Source: Bacteroidales bacterium UBA3653
GTDB taxonomy: Bacteria > Bacteroidota > Bacteroidia > Bacteroidales > Paludibacteraceae
Length of the DNA: 64,000 bases
Reading direction: 5' to 3'
Assembly: GCA_002373505.1 (NCBI GenBank)
Contig: DFKE01000007.1
Coordinates: 35,441 to 99,440, forward strand
A model generated the notes under the pieces. It ran no database searches. It had not been told where the DNA came from and worked only from the letters and a program-made list of their open reading frames with translations. The stretch's first letter is position 1, and each line of letters starts with the position of its first letter. This document shows, piece by piece, positions 33,188 to 40,552 of the stretch. The translations under genes and the position numbers were made by a program.

Positions 33188-33219
33188 CAAAGTTACAATA
33201 AGTTTTGCATATATGCAAG
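33188..33219 (-). promoter_or_regulatory. Promoter of the mutA-GxxExxY-mutB operon
   Basis: On the minus strand CTTG (33219-33216) and TAACTTTG (33195-33188) are 20 bases apart. Confidence 0.85.
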
Positions 33220-33293
33220 AAAAAACGGCAAATTTTATTCAAAAATGCCGTTTTAACCTATTTGCGAGATATTTTTTCCCGTTTAAGAGTGGT

Positions 33294-35084
33294 TTATTGG
33301 ATTCTTTGTCCCATCACATTGTAGATTTGGTCTCCGATGACGATGAGAAGTCGTCCATCCCGCAGAATTTTGTGCGTTGGGATGGAAATCCGCTCATTTT
33401 CGATGTCCGTATGGTCAGAGCACGAAGTGATGAAGCGGCTGTATGTCGTTTCAGCTCCGGCAGCGTTGACTGTGACGGACGAGAAGGCAGGACCATTTGA
33501 AGCGGTAGAGGTCTCGCTCTCGAAACGCAGTTTGCTGATACCACTCAGTGAAGCAGTATTCGTCCATGTATTCTCTGCCAAGGTACTATTGGCAGCCTGC
33601 AGCGTTGCTATCTGTGTACCGGAAGCCATCACTTTGACGGTGTTATACGAAGTACCGCCATAAGTACGCATGATCATGGAGATAGAACTCAAGCCTGCGA
33701 GGTTGATCTCGGGCGACTCCAGATAAAGTCCCGAGCGCAAGATCCAATAGGAGTTGCTCTTAAAGGCTGTATTGGTCCAGCCCTCGGAAGAGTTGGCGTC
33801 GAAAGTATAGATAGCAGGTGCTATTCCCTCCTCGACTGTTGCTTTAGCAAAGACAGCATAGTAGGTGACATCGGCAGTAACAGCCGGGAAGTCAGCCGTT
33901 TTGTTATAGATCACCGCCGGCGCTTCATCCTGTGTACCGTCAATAGCCGCAATCGTCCAGCCCATGAATACAGGGCTTTCCGTCGAGCATGAAACAGGTT
34001 CAGCCGGCATGGATGCAGGTTTATGGTTCTCCTGAACCGAATCGATACGCAGTTCCTCGCCGTTGACCGACCATGTGACACCGTGCTTGGTTACACCGGG
34101 TTGCGGAGGAACTGTTCCATCCCTCCAACCGTTGCTGACACCGGGAATAAACGCCGGATCGGTAGAAGGCATCAGTTGCGCCAGGTCCACCGCCTCTCCT
34201 GCGTGTTCACCCCATATATACTCCGCCAGATACGGATAGTCGATAAACGGATTGCGGTTGCCTTGCGTTTTTTGGATACCGTTATTGCGGTCGATCTCTT
34301 TCTGGGACACCGGGTCCTCACGATGCCACTTCAGTAGCAGCACTACACCGTATTGTGTCAAACCGAAATGAGAAGATTTGAAGGCTTCGAAGATAGAGCT
34401 ACCATCACCGGAAGTAATCGAATAAGACGAATTATAATAGCTGGCAATCATGCCGAGATAGCCACGCGCAAAATCACCTTTATACTGCGCACCCGGCTCG
34501 AAAACAGGGCTGGCAGAACAAGTAGCGGAGGTGGCATTGTAAATTGTCGCTTTCGTTGTACTAACTGCTTTCGGTGAACCTAATTTGCAGCCGTTATACT
34601 GGTAAGTAGCATTCGCCACTTCTCCAAACGCATATGCAGCACGACGGTTATTCACATAACCATCCGTAGGCACAAGGTGGAAAATATCGCTATACATATT
34701 ATTTTTTCCACCCCCCCACCAACTTTTAGGGATAGAGTGCTCACGGTTCACGCAATCACATTCACCGTTATAACTACCGCATCGCTTGCTATCCGTCGGG
34801 AACTCACAGCCTCCGTACATATCCCATAGCTTGCCGGCTTTTCCTACTGAATCGGCAGGATAGACATCGGAATAAGGATAAGCGTTCCAAAGACCATCGT
34901 AACCAAGCGAAGAGAAACCGACGTTAGTGACTGTATTCAACGTGGTCATCAACGAACTACCTGATTTATTGTTCAGGCTAGCGTAATACGCTGGAATATC
35001 CGCAGGAGCCGTAACCGGTTTTTCTGCGAAAATGAATTGCGCTGCGCAGAGGAGCGCAAGGAAAGAAAGAATGTGTTTTTTCAT
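33294..35084 (-). CDS. Secreted endonuclease I with T9SS sorting tail
   Basis: The 596-residue protein has a signal peptide (FLALLCAAQFIFA). Its endonuclease I domain (about 60-320) is marked by CVNREHSIPKSWWGG, SDIFHLVPTDGYVNNRRA and LLKWHREDPVSQKEIDRN, with His and Asn residues of the beta-beta-alpha metal site. A beta-sandwich region follows, and a short terminal tail KILRDGRLLIVIGDQIYNVMGQ matches Bacteroidales T9SS type A sorting domains. It would degrade extracellular DNA or RNA for nutrition or biofilm turnover. It has no partner genes. Confidence 0.9.
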   Translation of the reverse strand: MKKHILSFLALLCAAQFIFAEKPVTAPADIPAYYASLNNKSGSSLMTTLNTVTNVGFSSLGYDGLWNAYPYSDVYPADSVGKAGKLWDMYGGCEFPTDSKRCGSYNGECDCVNREHSIPKSWWGGGKNNMYSDIFHLVPTDGYVNNRRAAYAFGEVANATYQYNGCKLGSPKAVSTTKATIYNATSATCSASPVFEPGAQYKGDFARGYLGMIASYYNSSYSITSGDGSSIFEAFKSSHFGLTQYGVVLLLKWHREDPVSQKEIDRNNGIQKTQGNRNPFIDYPYLAEYIWGEHAGEAVDLAQLMPSTDPAFIPGVSNGWRDGTVPPQPGVTKHGVTWSVNGEELRIDSVQENHKPASMPAEPVSCSTESPVFMGWTIAAIDGTQDEAPAVIYNKTADFPAVTADVTYYAVFAKATVEEGIAPAIYTFDANSSEGWTNTAFKSNSYWILRSGLYLESPEINLAGLSSISMIMRTYGGTSYNTVKVMASGTQIATLQAANSTLAENTWTNTASLSGISKLRFESETSTASNGPAFSSVTVNAAGAETTYSRFITSCSDHTDIENERISIPTHKILRDGRLLIVIGDQIYNVMGQRIQ

Positions 35085-35089
35085 ATTAT

Positions 35090-35146
35090 TAAGCGTTAAA
35101 GAGTTAGAGAGTTAAAATGGTTTGCTGCGCAAACGTTAAAGAGTTA
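35090..35146 (-). repeat. GTTAAAGAGTTAAAATGGTTTGC repeat, copy 1
   Basis: It contains the inverted repeat GTTTGC-TGC-GCAAAC inside GTTAAAGAGTTA words. Nearly the same 55-base block occurs at 36568-36620. Confidence 0.88.
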
Positions 35147-35155
35147 CATTGGTGA

Positions 35156-36559
35156 TTAATGCAGTACCTCGTGCAGGATCTCGCTTACCGTGGGATGCGG
35201 GAAGACGACTTGCTGCATTTCCGCCACTGTATAACCTTTGCTGACGGCAAAAGAGGCTGCTGCGATAAATTCCGAGCAGGGGTTTCCGATACAATGCACA
35301 CCGAGTACGGTTTGTTTTTCTGCGTCCAAGATGAGTTTGCAGAGTCCTGTTTCTCCTTCGTTCTCCGCCATGAAGCGTCCGGAGAAAGTCATCGGCAGTT
35401 TGCGAATCTCAGTCGTGAACCCCATATCCGCTGCCTGATTTTCGGTAAGCCCCACAGAAGCTATCTCCGGGTTGGTATAAACGACCGAAGGAATAGCAAG
35501 ATAATTTACCATCTGGTCATTTACCATTTTGTCATTTACCATTTGGTCATTTGGCATTTGGTCATTTAGCATTTTGGACACAGCCACTTCGGCTTGGTGG
35601 GAAGCGACATGCGCAAGCATGATCTTACCCGTTACATCGCCGCAGGCATAGACATTCGGCAGGTTGGTCCGGCAGAACCCATCCACTTTGATTGCACCGC
35701 GTTCCAGTTCGAGCCCGTTGAGCGCTTCGAGACCTTGGAGGTTCGCACGACGGCCGACGGAGACGAGGATCCGCTCCGCGGATAAAGTTGAAAGAAGTTC
35801 TGAAGTGGAAAGTTTGACGGTGTTGCCGTCAATGGATTCCACTTTAGTGGAAGTGAGGATATTGATACCGGCTTTGCGGTATTTATCGAGGAGGATTTGC
35901 ACCACTTCGGGATCGAGGTTCGGCAGGATAGAAGGCATGGCTTCAATGACTGTCACAGGCACACCGAGTTCGTGATAGAGCGTTGCAAACTCCATTCCTA
36001 TCACACCTCCGCCGACGATAATAACGGACTTCGGTAATTCAGTAGCAGCCAATGCGTCTGTCGAATCCCAGACAGCGGGATTGTCTTTGATACCCGGAAT
36101 AGGCGGTACGAAGTTCGTAGAGCCGGTGCAGATCATAAGGTTTTCTGCCTCGTACAACAGACCGTTGCATGAAACCAAAACCCCACCCTGTCCCTCCCCA
36201 CAAGGGAGGGTAGAAAGGACGGTTGCGTTACCGTTCACCACGGTGCAATGGTCGTTGTTCAGACGCTGCTTGATACCTGCAACGAGTTTGCGGACGACGA
36301 TGGTTTTGCGTTTCTGCATGGCTGCAAAATCGAAGGTGACATTCTCTGCTGCAACTCCGTATTTCTGCGCGTGCGTGGCGTTATAATACTGCTTCGCGCC
36401 ATAGAGGAGCGATTTGGTAGGAATACATCCGACATTGAGGCAGGTACCGCCAAGCGCGTTCTGCTCAAAGAGAATAACGTCTTTGCCGGCTTTGGAAGCC
36501 TTCTCTGCTGCGGTATAACCCGCAGGACCGCCACCGATGATTGCTAAAAAATACCTCAT
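35156..36559 (-). CDS. lpdA: Dihydrolipoyl dehydrogenase (E3)
   Basis: The 467-residue flavoprotein has the FAD site AIIGGGPAGYTAA, the redox disulfide GGTCLNVGCIPTK (residues 38-50), the NAD site VIIVGGGVIGMEFA and the C-terminal HPTVSE with the catalytic His. It reoxidises lipoyl groups of 2-oxoacid dehydrogenases or the glycine cleavage system. Two low-complexity insertions interrupt the fold: LPCGEGQGGVL (DNA 36176-36212, a GGAGGG palindrome) and MLNDQMPNDQMVNDKMVNDQ (35502-35575, tandem repeat) just before the dimerisation domain. Both keep the frame. Confidence 0.96.
   Translation of the reverse strand: MRYFLAIIGGGPAGYTAAEKASKAGKDVILFEQNALGGTCLNVGCIPTKSLLYGAKQYYNATHAQKYGVAAENVTFDFAAMQKRKTIVVRKLVAGIKQRLNNDHCTVVNGNATVLSTLPCGEGQGGVLVSCNGLLYEAENLMICTGSTNFVPPIPGIKDNPAVWDSTDALAATELPKSVIIVGGGVIGMEFATLYHELGVPVTVIEAMPSILPNLDPEVVQILLDKYRKAGINILTSTKVESIDGNTVKLSTSELLSTLSAERILVSVGRRANLQGLEALNGLELERGAIKVDGFCRTNLPNVYACGDVTGKIMLAHVASHQAEVAVSKMLNDQMPNDQMVNDKMVNDQMVNYLAIPSVVYTNPEIASVGLTENQAADMGFTTEIRKLPMTFSGRFMAENEGETGLCKLILDAEKQTVLGVHCIGNPCSEFIAAASFAVSKGYTVAEMQQVVFPHPTVSEILHEVLH
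35502..35575 (-). repeat. In-frame AATGACCAAATGGTA tandem repeat in lpdA
   Basis: About five 15-base units encode ND(Q/K)M(V/P) repeats before YLAIPSVVYTNPEIA. Confidence 0.92.
36176..36212. repeat. In-frame CCCTCCCC/GGGAGGG palindrome in lpdA
   Basis: CCCTCCCCACAAGGGAGGG with flanking ACCC/GGTA. Same family as 38378-38412 in another gene. Confidence 0.88.
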
Positions 36560-36567
36560 ATTTTTAT

Positions 36568-36620
36568 AGCGTTAAATAGTTAAAGAGTTAAAATGGTTTG
36601 CTTTGCAAACGTTAAATTGT
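36568..36620 (-). repeat. GTTAAAGAGTTAAAATGGTTTGC repeat, copy 2
   Basis: Includes GTTTGC-TTT-GCAAAC; it lies between lpdA and cysE and matches 35090-35146. Confidence 0.88.
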
Positions 36621-37327
36621 TATTTCTTGTTCTTTTTTCTTGTCCCCTTGTCTTTTATTCTTATCTCCGGGGTGGATTGCAAGACAATCGAGTTAGCCGG
36701 GATGTCTTGGGTAAGCCAGATATTACCTCCTATGACCGTATCATGTCCGATGGTGACACGACCAAGGATAGAGGTGTTGGAATAGACCGTGACATGGTCT
36801 TCCAAGATAGGGTGACGCGGTACATCCATCGGTTTGCCTTGTTCATCGTATTCAAAGTTCTTCGCTCCCAGCGTCACGCCTTGGTAGAGCACGACATGCG
36901 AACCGATGATTGCTGTTTCTCCGATGACGACACCTGTACCGTGATCGATACAGAAATGGTCTCCTATCTGCGCGGCAGGGTGAATATCTATTCCTGTGCG
37001 GCTATGCGCCAATTCCGTCAGCATACGCGGAATGCGCGGCACGCCAAGCAGATAGAGTGCATGCGCCGTGCGGTAGTGAATCATCACTTGGGTAAGCGGA
37101 TAACTGAGTATCACTTCTCCGCGGTCGGTTACCGCCGGATCATTATGCAACATTGCATCCACATCGGTATTGACCAGACGCTTGATATCCGGCAGTTCCG
37201 CCCAAAAGGCTTCGGGGATATTCAGTTCCGAAGGTGCTTCCATCGACGGGAAGAACTCCGGGAACACTTCTCCGCGCATGAACGCCATGAAGCGTTTGAG
37301 CTGGTCTATCGTAGGAATATAGGTCAT
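36620..37327 (-). CDS. cysE: Serine O-acetyltransferase (EpsC type)
   Basis: The 235-residue enzyme has the left-handed beta-helix hexapeptide repeats (GIDIHPAAQIGDHFCIDHGT, VVIGETAIIGSHVVLYQG, VTLGAKN) with the catalytic His in DHGTG. It acetylates serine for cysteine synthesis. The 5' end overlaps the cysK stop by four bases, so the pair is translated together. The N-terminal part is shorter than in most EpsC proteins (often about 300), but nothing essential appears missing. The C-terminal KDKGTRKKNKK is low-complexity and abuts the repeat at 36568-36620. Confidence 0.93.
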   Translation of the reverse strand: MTYIPTIDQLKRFMAFMRGEVFPEFFPSMEAPSELNIPEAFWAELPDIKRLVNTDVDAMLHNDPAVTDRGEVILSYPLTQVMIHYRTAHALYLLGVPRIPRMLTELAHSRTGIDIHPAAQIGDHFCIDHGTGVVIGETAIIGSHVVLYQGVTLGAKNFEYDEQGKPMDVPRHPILEDHVTVYSNTSILGRVTIGHDTVIGGNIWLTQDIPANSIVLQSTPEIRIKDKGTRKKNKK

Positions 37328-38217
37328 AGCACACTCAGGTATCTTTCTCCCGTGTCGGGAAGGAGCACAACGATATTCTTATTTTTATATTCAGGAAGAG
37401 CGGTTAATTGCAACGCCGCAGCATAAGCAGCACCGGAAGAGACGCCAACCAACAGTCCATGATCTTTAGCCAGTGTCCGCGCCGCGGAAAGAGCATCCTC
37501 GTCCGTGACAGGCATCACTCGGTCGATATATTCGGACTGATAGGTCTCAGGAATGAAGTTCGCCCCTATTCCTTGTATCTTATGCGGTCCTGCATGTCCG
37601 GCGGAGAGGAGAGGCGATGCAGCCGGTTCAACCGCAATGATCTCCACAAGCCTGTTCTTCTCCTTCAGTGCGTGCCCTACTCCGCTCACCGTGCCGCCGG
37701 TTCCGACTCCGGCGATAAAAACATCCACCCGGCCGTCCGTGTCTTGCCATATCTCCTGTCCCGTAGTGGCATAATGGATAGCAGGGTTGGCAGGGTTCGT
37801 GAATTGGCCTAATATGATGGCGTCCGGGGTTTCAGAACGCAGTTGCTCCGCTTTAGCGACAGCACCTTTCATTCCTTCGGCTCCGGGCGTAAGAACGAGT
37901 TCCGCTCCATAGGCTTTGAGCAGGTTTCTTCGCTCTACGGACATGGTCTCCGGCATGGTGAGGATGACACGATATCCCTTGAGTCGTCCTATCCACGCCA
38001 AGCCCACTCCGGTGTTGCCGGAAGTAGGTTCGATGATCGTTGCTCCCGGTTGCAGTTTGCCGCTTTTCTCCGCGTCCTCAATCATCGCCAGCGCCGTACG
38101 GTCCTTGACAGAACCGCCGGGGTTGAACCGCTCCAGTTTGAGGAACAGATGCGGTTGTATTTCGAGCATCGGGGTATGCCCAATTAAGTCTAAAAGGCTA
38201 TTTTTGCATTTATTCAT
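37324..38217 (-). CDS. cysK: Cysteine synthase (O-acetylserine sulfhydrylase)
   Basis: The protein is about 297 residues from the ATG at 38217 (MNKCKNSLLDLIGHTPM). An in-frame ATG at 38232 only adds MVNEK, which comes from an upstream repeat. The PLP lysine lies in NPGGSVKDRTALAM, the substrate loop is PTSGNTGVGLAW, and the phosphate-binding loop is GVGTGGTVSGVG. It forms cysteine from O-acetylserine and sulfide. It is in an operon with cysE and upstream of it. Confidence 0.95.
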   Translation of the reverse strand: MNKCKNSLLDLIGHTPMLEIQPHLFLKLERFNPGGSVKDRTALAMIEDAEKSGKLQPGATIIEPTSGNTGVGLAWIGRLKGYRVILTMPETMSVERRNLLKAYGAELVLTPGAEGMKGAVAKAEQLRSETPDAIILGQFTNPANPAIHYATTGQEIWQDTDGRVDVFIAGVGTGGTVSGVGHALKEKNRLVEIIAVEPAASPLLSAGHAGPHKIQGIGANFIPETYQSEYIDRVMPVTDEDALSAARTLAKDHGLLVGVSSGAAYAAALQLTALPEYKNKNIVVLLPDTGERYLSVL

Positions 38218-38284
38218 TTTCTCATTTACCATTTATTCATTTACGCATTTTCACATTTACGCATTTTCACATTTATTCATTTAT
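38214..38284 (-). repeat. CATTTAC/CATTTTC repeat array upstream of cysK
   Basis: Words like TTTACGCATTTTCACATTTATTCATT are reiterated in the 70 bases between the C_GCAxxG gene and cysK. Related words lie in frame in the M20 peptidase gene (50976-51020). Confidence 0.85.
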
Positions 38285-38779
38285 TGCGCGGAGATAGATA
38301 CGCACGGCTTCGGCGATCATCTCCGGGCATGGGCGCTTTTGGTAATACTCGGGAGTGCGGTCTTCAGGACGAGGGGAGAACCCCACCCCTTCCCTCCCCT
38401 CAAGGGAGGGTGTTGTATTCTTGGGAACAAGTCCTAAAAGTTCCGCGCAAATAAGACTGCCGTACTTTGCCTTAAATTCTCCCGCCAACTGCTGGACAAA
38501 AGCATAGTTTGCCATTTTGCCTTCGCTGTCATGAGGTGTAGCCGAACCATTCTGCAGCCCGGCGAGCATGAACATGCCGGACGCAGCTCCGCAGACGAGT
38601 CTCATCCGTCCCATTCCTCCGCCGAACGAAGCCGAGAGCCGCAGGGCGAGTTTCTCGTCCGTAATACCATATATATCCGCGCAGGAGGCAAACACCGCCT
38701 GGGAGCAGTTAAACCCTTGTTTGAACAGGTCCACGGCGCGCTGCGCACGGGATTCGATCTCTTCGTTTGTCATTTTCAT
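38273..38779 (-). CDS. C_GCAxxG_C_C family (redox-associated) protein
   Basis: The 168-residue protein has the Cys pattern naming the family: FNCSQAVFASC, then GRMRLVCGAASGMFM and a later ICAELLG and RPCPEM. Members are thought to bind metal or act in redox reactions near electron-transfer or sulfur genes. A repeat-derived segment KNTTPSLEGREGVGFSPRP (DNA 38378-38412 and flanks) interrupts the stretch between the last two Cys motifs. It lies upstream of cysK-cysE with its own promoter. Confidence 0.88.
   Translation of the reverse strand: MKMTNEEIESRAQRAVDLFKQGFNCSQAVFASCADIYGITDEKLALRLSASFGGGMGRMRLVCGAASGMFMLAGLQNGSATPHDSEGKMANYAFVQQLAGEFKAKYGSLICAELLGLVPKNTTPSLEGREGVGFSPRPEDRTPEYYQKRPCPEMIAEAVRIYLRAINE
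38378..38412. repeat. In-frame CCCTCCCC/GGGAGGG palindrome in the C_GCAxxG gene
   Basis: CCCTCCCCTCAAGGGAGGG preceded by ACCCCACCCCTT. Same family as in lpdA (36176-36212). Confidence 0.9.
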
Positions 38780-38791
38780 TTAATCAGGCTA

Positions 38792-38822
38792 CAAAATTAC
38801 TACTATTTTTGCACATATCAAA
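38792..38822 (-). promoter_or_regulatory. Promoter of the C_GCAxxG_C_C gene
   Basis: Minus strand TTTG (38822-38819) and TAATTTTG (38799-38792), 19-base spacer. Two copies of the self-palindrome GTATATATAC (38844-38853 and 38857-38866) just upstream could be an operator. Confidence 0.75.
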
Positions 38823-38900
38823 ATTATTTTTGAATTAAAAAGTGTATATATACTATGTATATATACATAAAAAGTGCAAAAAGTACATTTTTTTCATTCT

Positions 38901-38942
38901 ATCCTTGGGTTATCCTTGGGGAATCCTTGGGTTATCCTTTGG
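38901..38942. repeat. ATCCTTGGGTT tandem repeat
   Basis: Four near-copies of (G)(A/T)ATCCTTGGG between divergent functions; no frame. Confidence 0.85.
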
Positions 38943-38969
38943 TGCGGAGTGCTGACTTACTCTATTTTG

Positions 38970-39614
38970 TCATGTTTCGTTGTACCAGTTCTCCAATTTC
39001 TCGTTGAAGGCCCGTCTGTCGAGTGTCTGCGCCCAGTGGCGTAGTTCGTCCGTGTGGTCCTCAAAATGGAGCGTGACCGTACGGCGCCATTTCCATTTCT
39101 TAGGCTTGAGTCTGGACCATCTGCTGGATTCGAGTCCTCTCATTCTGCAAAGGATGACTCGCACTCCTTGCGGCAGTTCCTTGCAGACCTCGTATGCCAT
39201 GCGCCTGTTTCCGATGACTTCCTTATCAATCGTTTTGACGTGTCCCGAAGGATAGAAACATATCTGTTTGCCTTGCGCGAGGCTGTCTATGGCGATCCGG
39301 CTGAGTTGCGACGCCGCCGCCGCTCCTTCTTCGCGGGACATGGCACTTTTATTGAGGTCCGGCACTTCGATAGCGTCTCCGAGTCGCAGCACGCGTCCGT
39401 AGAGCCAGTGGCGCATGAAGAGTTCGTCCACCATAGGGCTTATCGGCAGCCACCACAGTTCGCTGAAAAGGATCAGCGGATCCATGTAGGCTGTATGATT
39501 CGGCAAGACCAGATGAACGGAGTTGTCGCGCAGCAATTCTTCGCCTGTTATGCGCACATCGTAGTGCCAGTGCAAGAAGAATTTTATTATTTTACCAAGC
39601 GTGAAACGATTCAT
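38970..39614 (-). CDS. 1-acyl-sn-glycerol-3-phosphate acyltransferase-like protein
   Basis: The 214-residue protein has the PlsC core. The HX4D motif is in PNHTAYMDPL (about residues 38-47), FYPSGHVKT corresponds to the acceptor motif, and VRVILCRMRGL is the hydrophobic strand. It probably acylates a lysophospholipid or a related lipid at the inner membrane. It is separated from the HAD gene upstream on the same strand by a repeat array. Confidence 0.8.
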   Translation of the reverse strand: MNRFTLGKIIKFFLHWHYDVRITGEELLRDNSVHLVLPNHTAYMDPLILFSELWWLPISPMVDELFMRHWLYGRVLRLGDAIEVPDLNKSAMSREEGAAAASQLSRIAIDSLAQGKQICFYPSGHVKTIDKEVIGNRRMAYEVCKELPQGVRVILCRMRGLESSRWSRLKPKKWKWRRTVTLHFEDHTDELRHWAQTLDRRAFNEKLENWYNET

Positions 39615-39617
39615 ATT

Positions 39618-39672
39618 TTTCGGGATTACGGGATGACGGGATGACGTAATTACGGGATGACGGATTAGGGAT
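39618..39672. repeat. GGGATGACGGGATTACG repeat array
   Basis: Reiteration of CGGGATGACG and GGGATTACG words fills the gap between two minus-strand genes. Confidence 0.85.
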
Positions 39673-40349
39673 TATAGTTCCTTTATTAGTTCCAGGAGGG
39701 AGGCATTGTTTCTTCGGTCGAAGAAAAGAGCGTCCATGCCGGCGTTTTTTGCGCCCTCGATATCTGTTGTCATGGAGTCTCCGATCATGAGCACTTCTCC
39801 GGATTTGAGTCCGGCACGGCGCAGCGCCTCCTGATAAAAACGGATGTCGGGTTTGTCATAGCCGATGTCCATAGAGATAAAAGTGTCCTCGAAATAATGG
39901 AGAATGCCCGCCTGCTCCAGCCTCGAACGCTGCAGATGTCCGAAACTGTTGGAGGCTGCAAAGAGGCGGTAGCCTTTGTTTTTCAAGGTCTCAAGCATTT
40001 CTTCCGCCTCGGGAACCAAGGTGTGCGTCTTTCCCCATGCGGCGCGGAAAGCGTGTTTGAAAGGCTCAACCGCCGAGTCCGGATATCCGATAGCAGCGAT
40101 GAACTCCTTCGGATAAAGGTCCATCACTTCCGCAATCGTGTATTTGCCATGCTTCGCCTCGGAAAAGAGCCGTCCTGCGATGTCGAAGAAGAGGTTAAAG
40201 AGACCGCTCCGCTGACAGAAGACAGACCGCTCCGCTGACAGACCGCCTTCGGCTGACAGAGTATCCATCGCTGCATCAAAAGCCTCCCGGCAACAAGGAA
40301 CGTAGTCGAGGAGCGTATCGTCTATGTCAACGAATATGGCCTTATACAA
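39672..40349 (-). CDS. YjjG-type HAD phosphatase (nucleotidase)
   Basis: The 225-residue HAD hydrolase has the nucleophile motif FVDIDDTLLDY (Asp8 and Asp10), motif II AASNSFG, the motif III Lys in GYDKPDIRFY and motif IV MIGDSMTTDIEGAKNAG, matching YjjG-like pyrimidine or noncanonical nucleotide 5'-nucleotidases. Residues about 31-50 (TLSAEGGLSAERSVFCQRSG) are a repeat-derived insertion in the cap domain (DNA 40201-40260, CTGTCAGCGGAGCGGTCTGT words). The start lies just after an A+T-rich AAAATTAAAAATT repeat. Confidence 0.87.
   Translation of the reverse strand: MYKAIFVDIDDTLLDYVPCCREAFDAAMDTLSAEGGLSAERSVFCQRSGLFNLFFDIAGRLFSEAKHGKYTIAEVMDLYPKEFIAAIGYPDSAVEPFKHAFRAAWGKTHTLVPEAEEMLETLKNKGYRLFAASNSFGHLQRSRLEQAGILHYFEDTFISMDIGYDKPDIRFYQEALRRAGLKSGEVLMIGDSMTTDIEGAKNAGMDALFFDRRNNASLLELIKEL
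40201..40260 (-). repeat. In-frame CTGTCAGCGGAGCGGTCTGT repeats in the HAD gene
   Basis: Three copies of the word, each itself an imperfect palindrome (CAGCGGAGCGGTCTG/CAGACCGCTCCGCTG). The same word is in mutY and, altered, in the DUF2520 gene. Confidence 0.9.
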
Positions 40350-40380
40350 ATTAAAAATTAAAAATTAAAAATTATTAATC

Positions 40381-40411
40381 AAAATGGAGTCACGTGGCGT
40401 GACTCCATTTT
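40381..40411 (-). terminator. Terminator of the tRNA-Pro gene
   Basis: AAAATGGAGTCACG-TGG-CGTGACTCCATTTT, a perfect 14-base stem immediately 3' of the tRNA on the minus strand. Confidence 0.9.
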
Positions 40412-40412
40412 G

Positions 40413-40487
40413 TCGGGTAGGCGAGATTCGAACTCACGACCTCCTGCTCCCAAAGCAGGCATTCTAACCGGGCTGAACTACTACCCG
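40413..40487 (-). tRNA. tRNA-Pro (anticodon TGG)
   Basis: On the minus strand CGGGTAG pairs with CTACCCG (7-base acceptor), the anticodon arm is CCTGC-TTTGGGA-GCAGG with anticodon TGG, and the T arm contains GTTCGAATC. The discriminator is A; no CCA is encoded. The 75-base gene has its own promoter and terminator. Confidence 0.96.
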
Positions 40488-40501
40488 CACAAAAGCGAGT
40501 G

Positions 40502-40533
40502 CAAAGGTACTGCTTTTTTTTGAATTACGCAAA
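40502..40533 (-). promoter_or_regulatory. Promoter of tRNA-Pro
   Basis: Minus strand TTTG (40533-40530) and TACCTTTG (40509-40502), 20-base spacer, 15 bases before the tRNA. Confidence 0.88.
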
Positions 40534-40552
40534 TAAATTCTTCATTTTTTTG

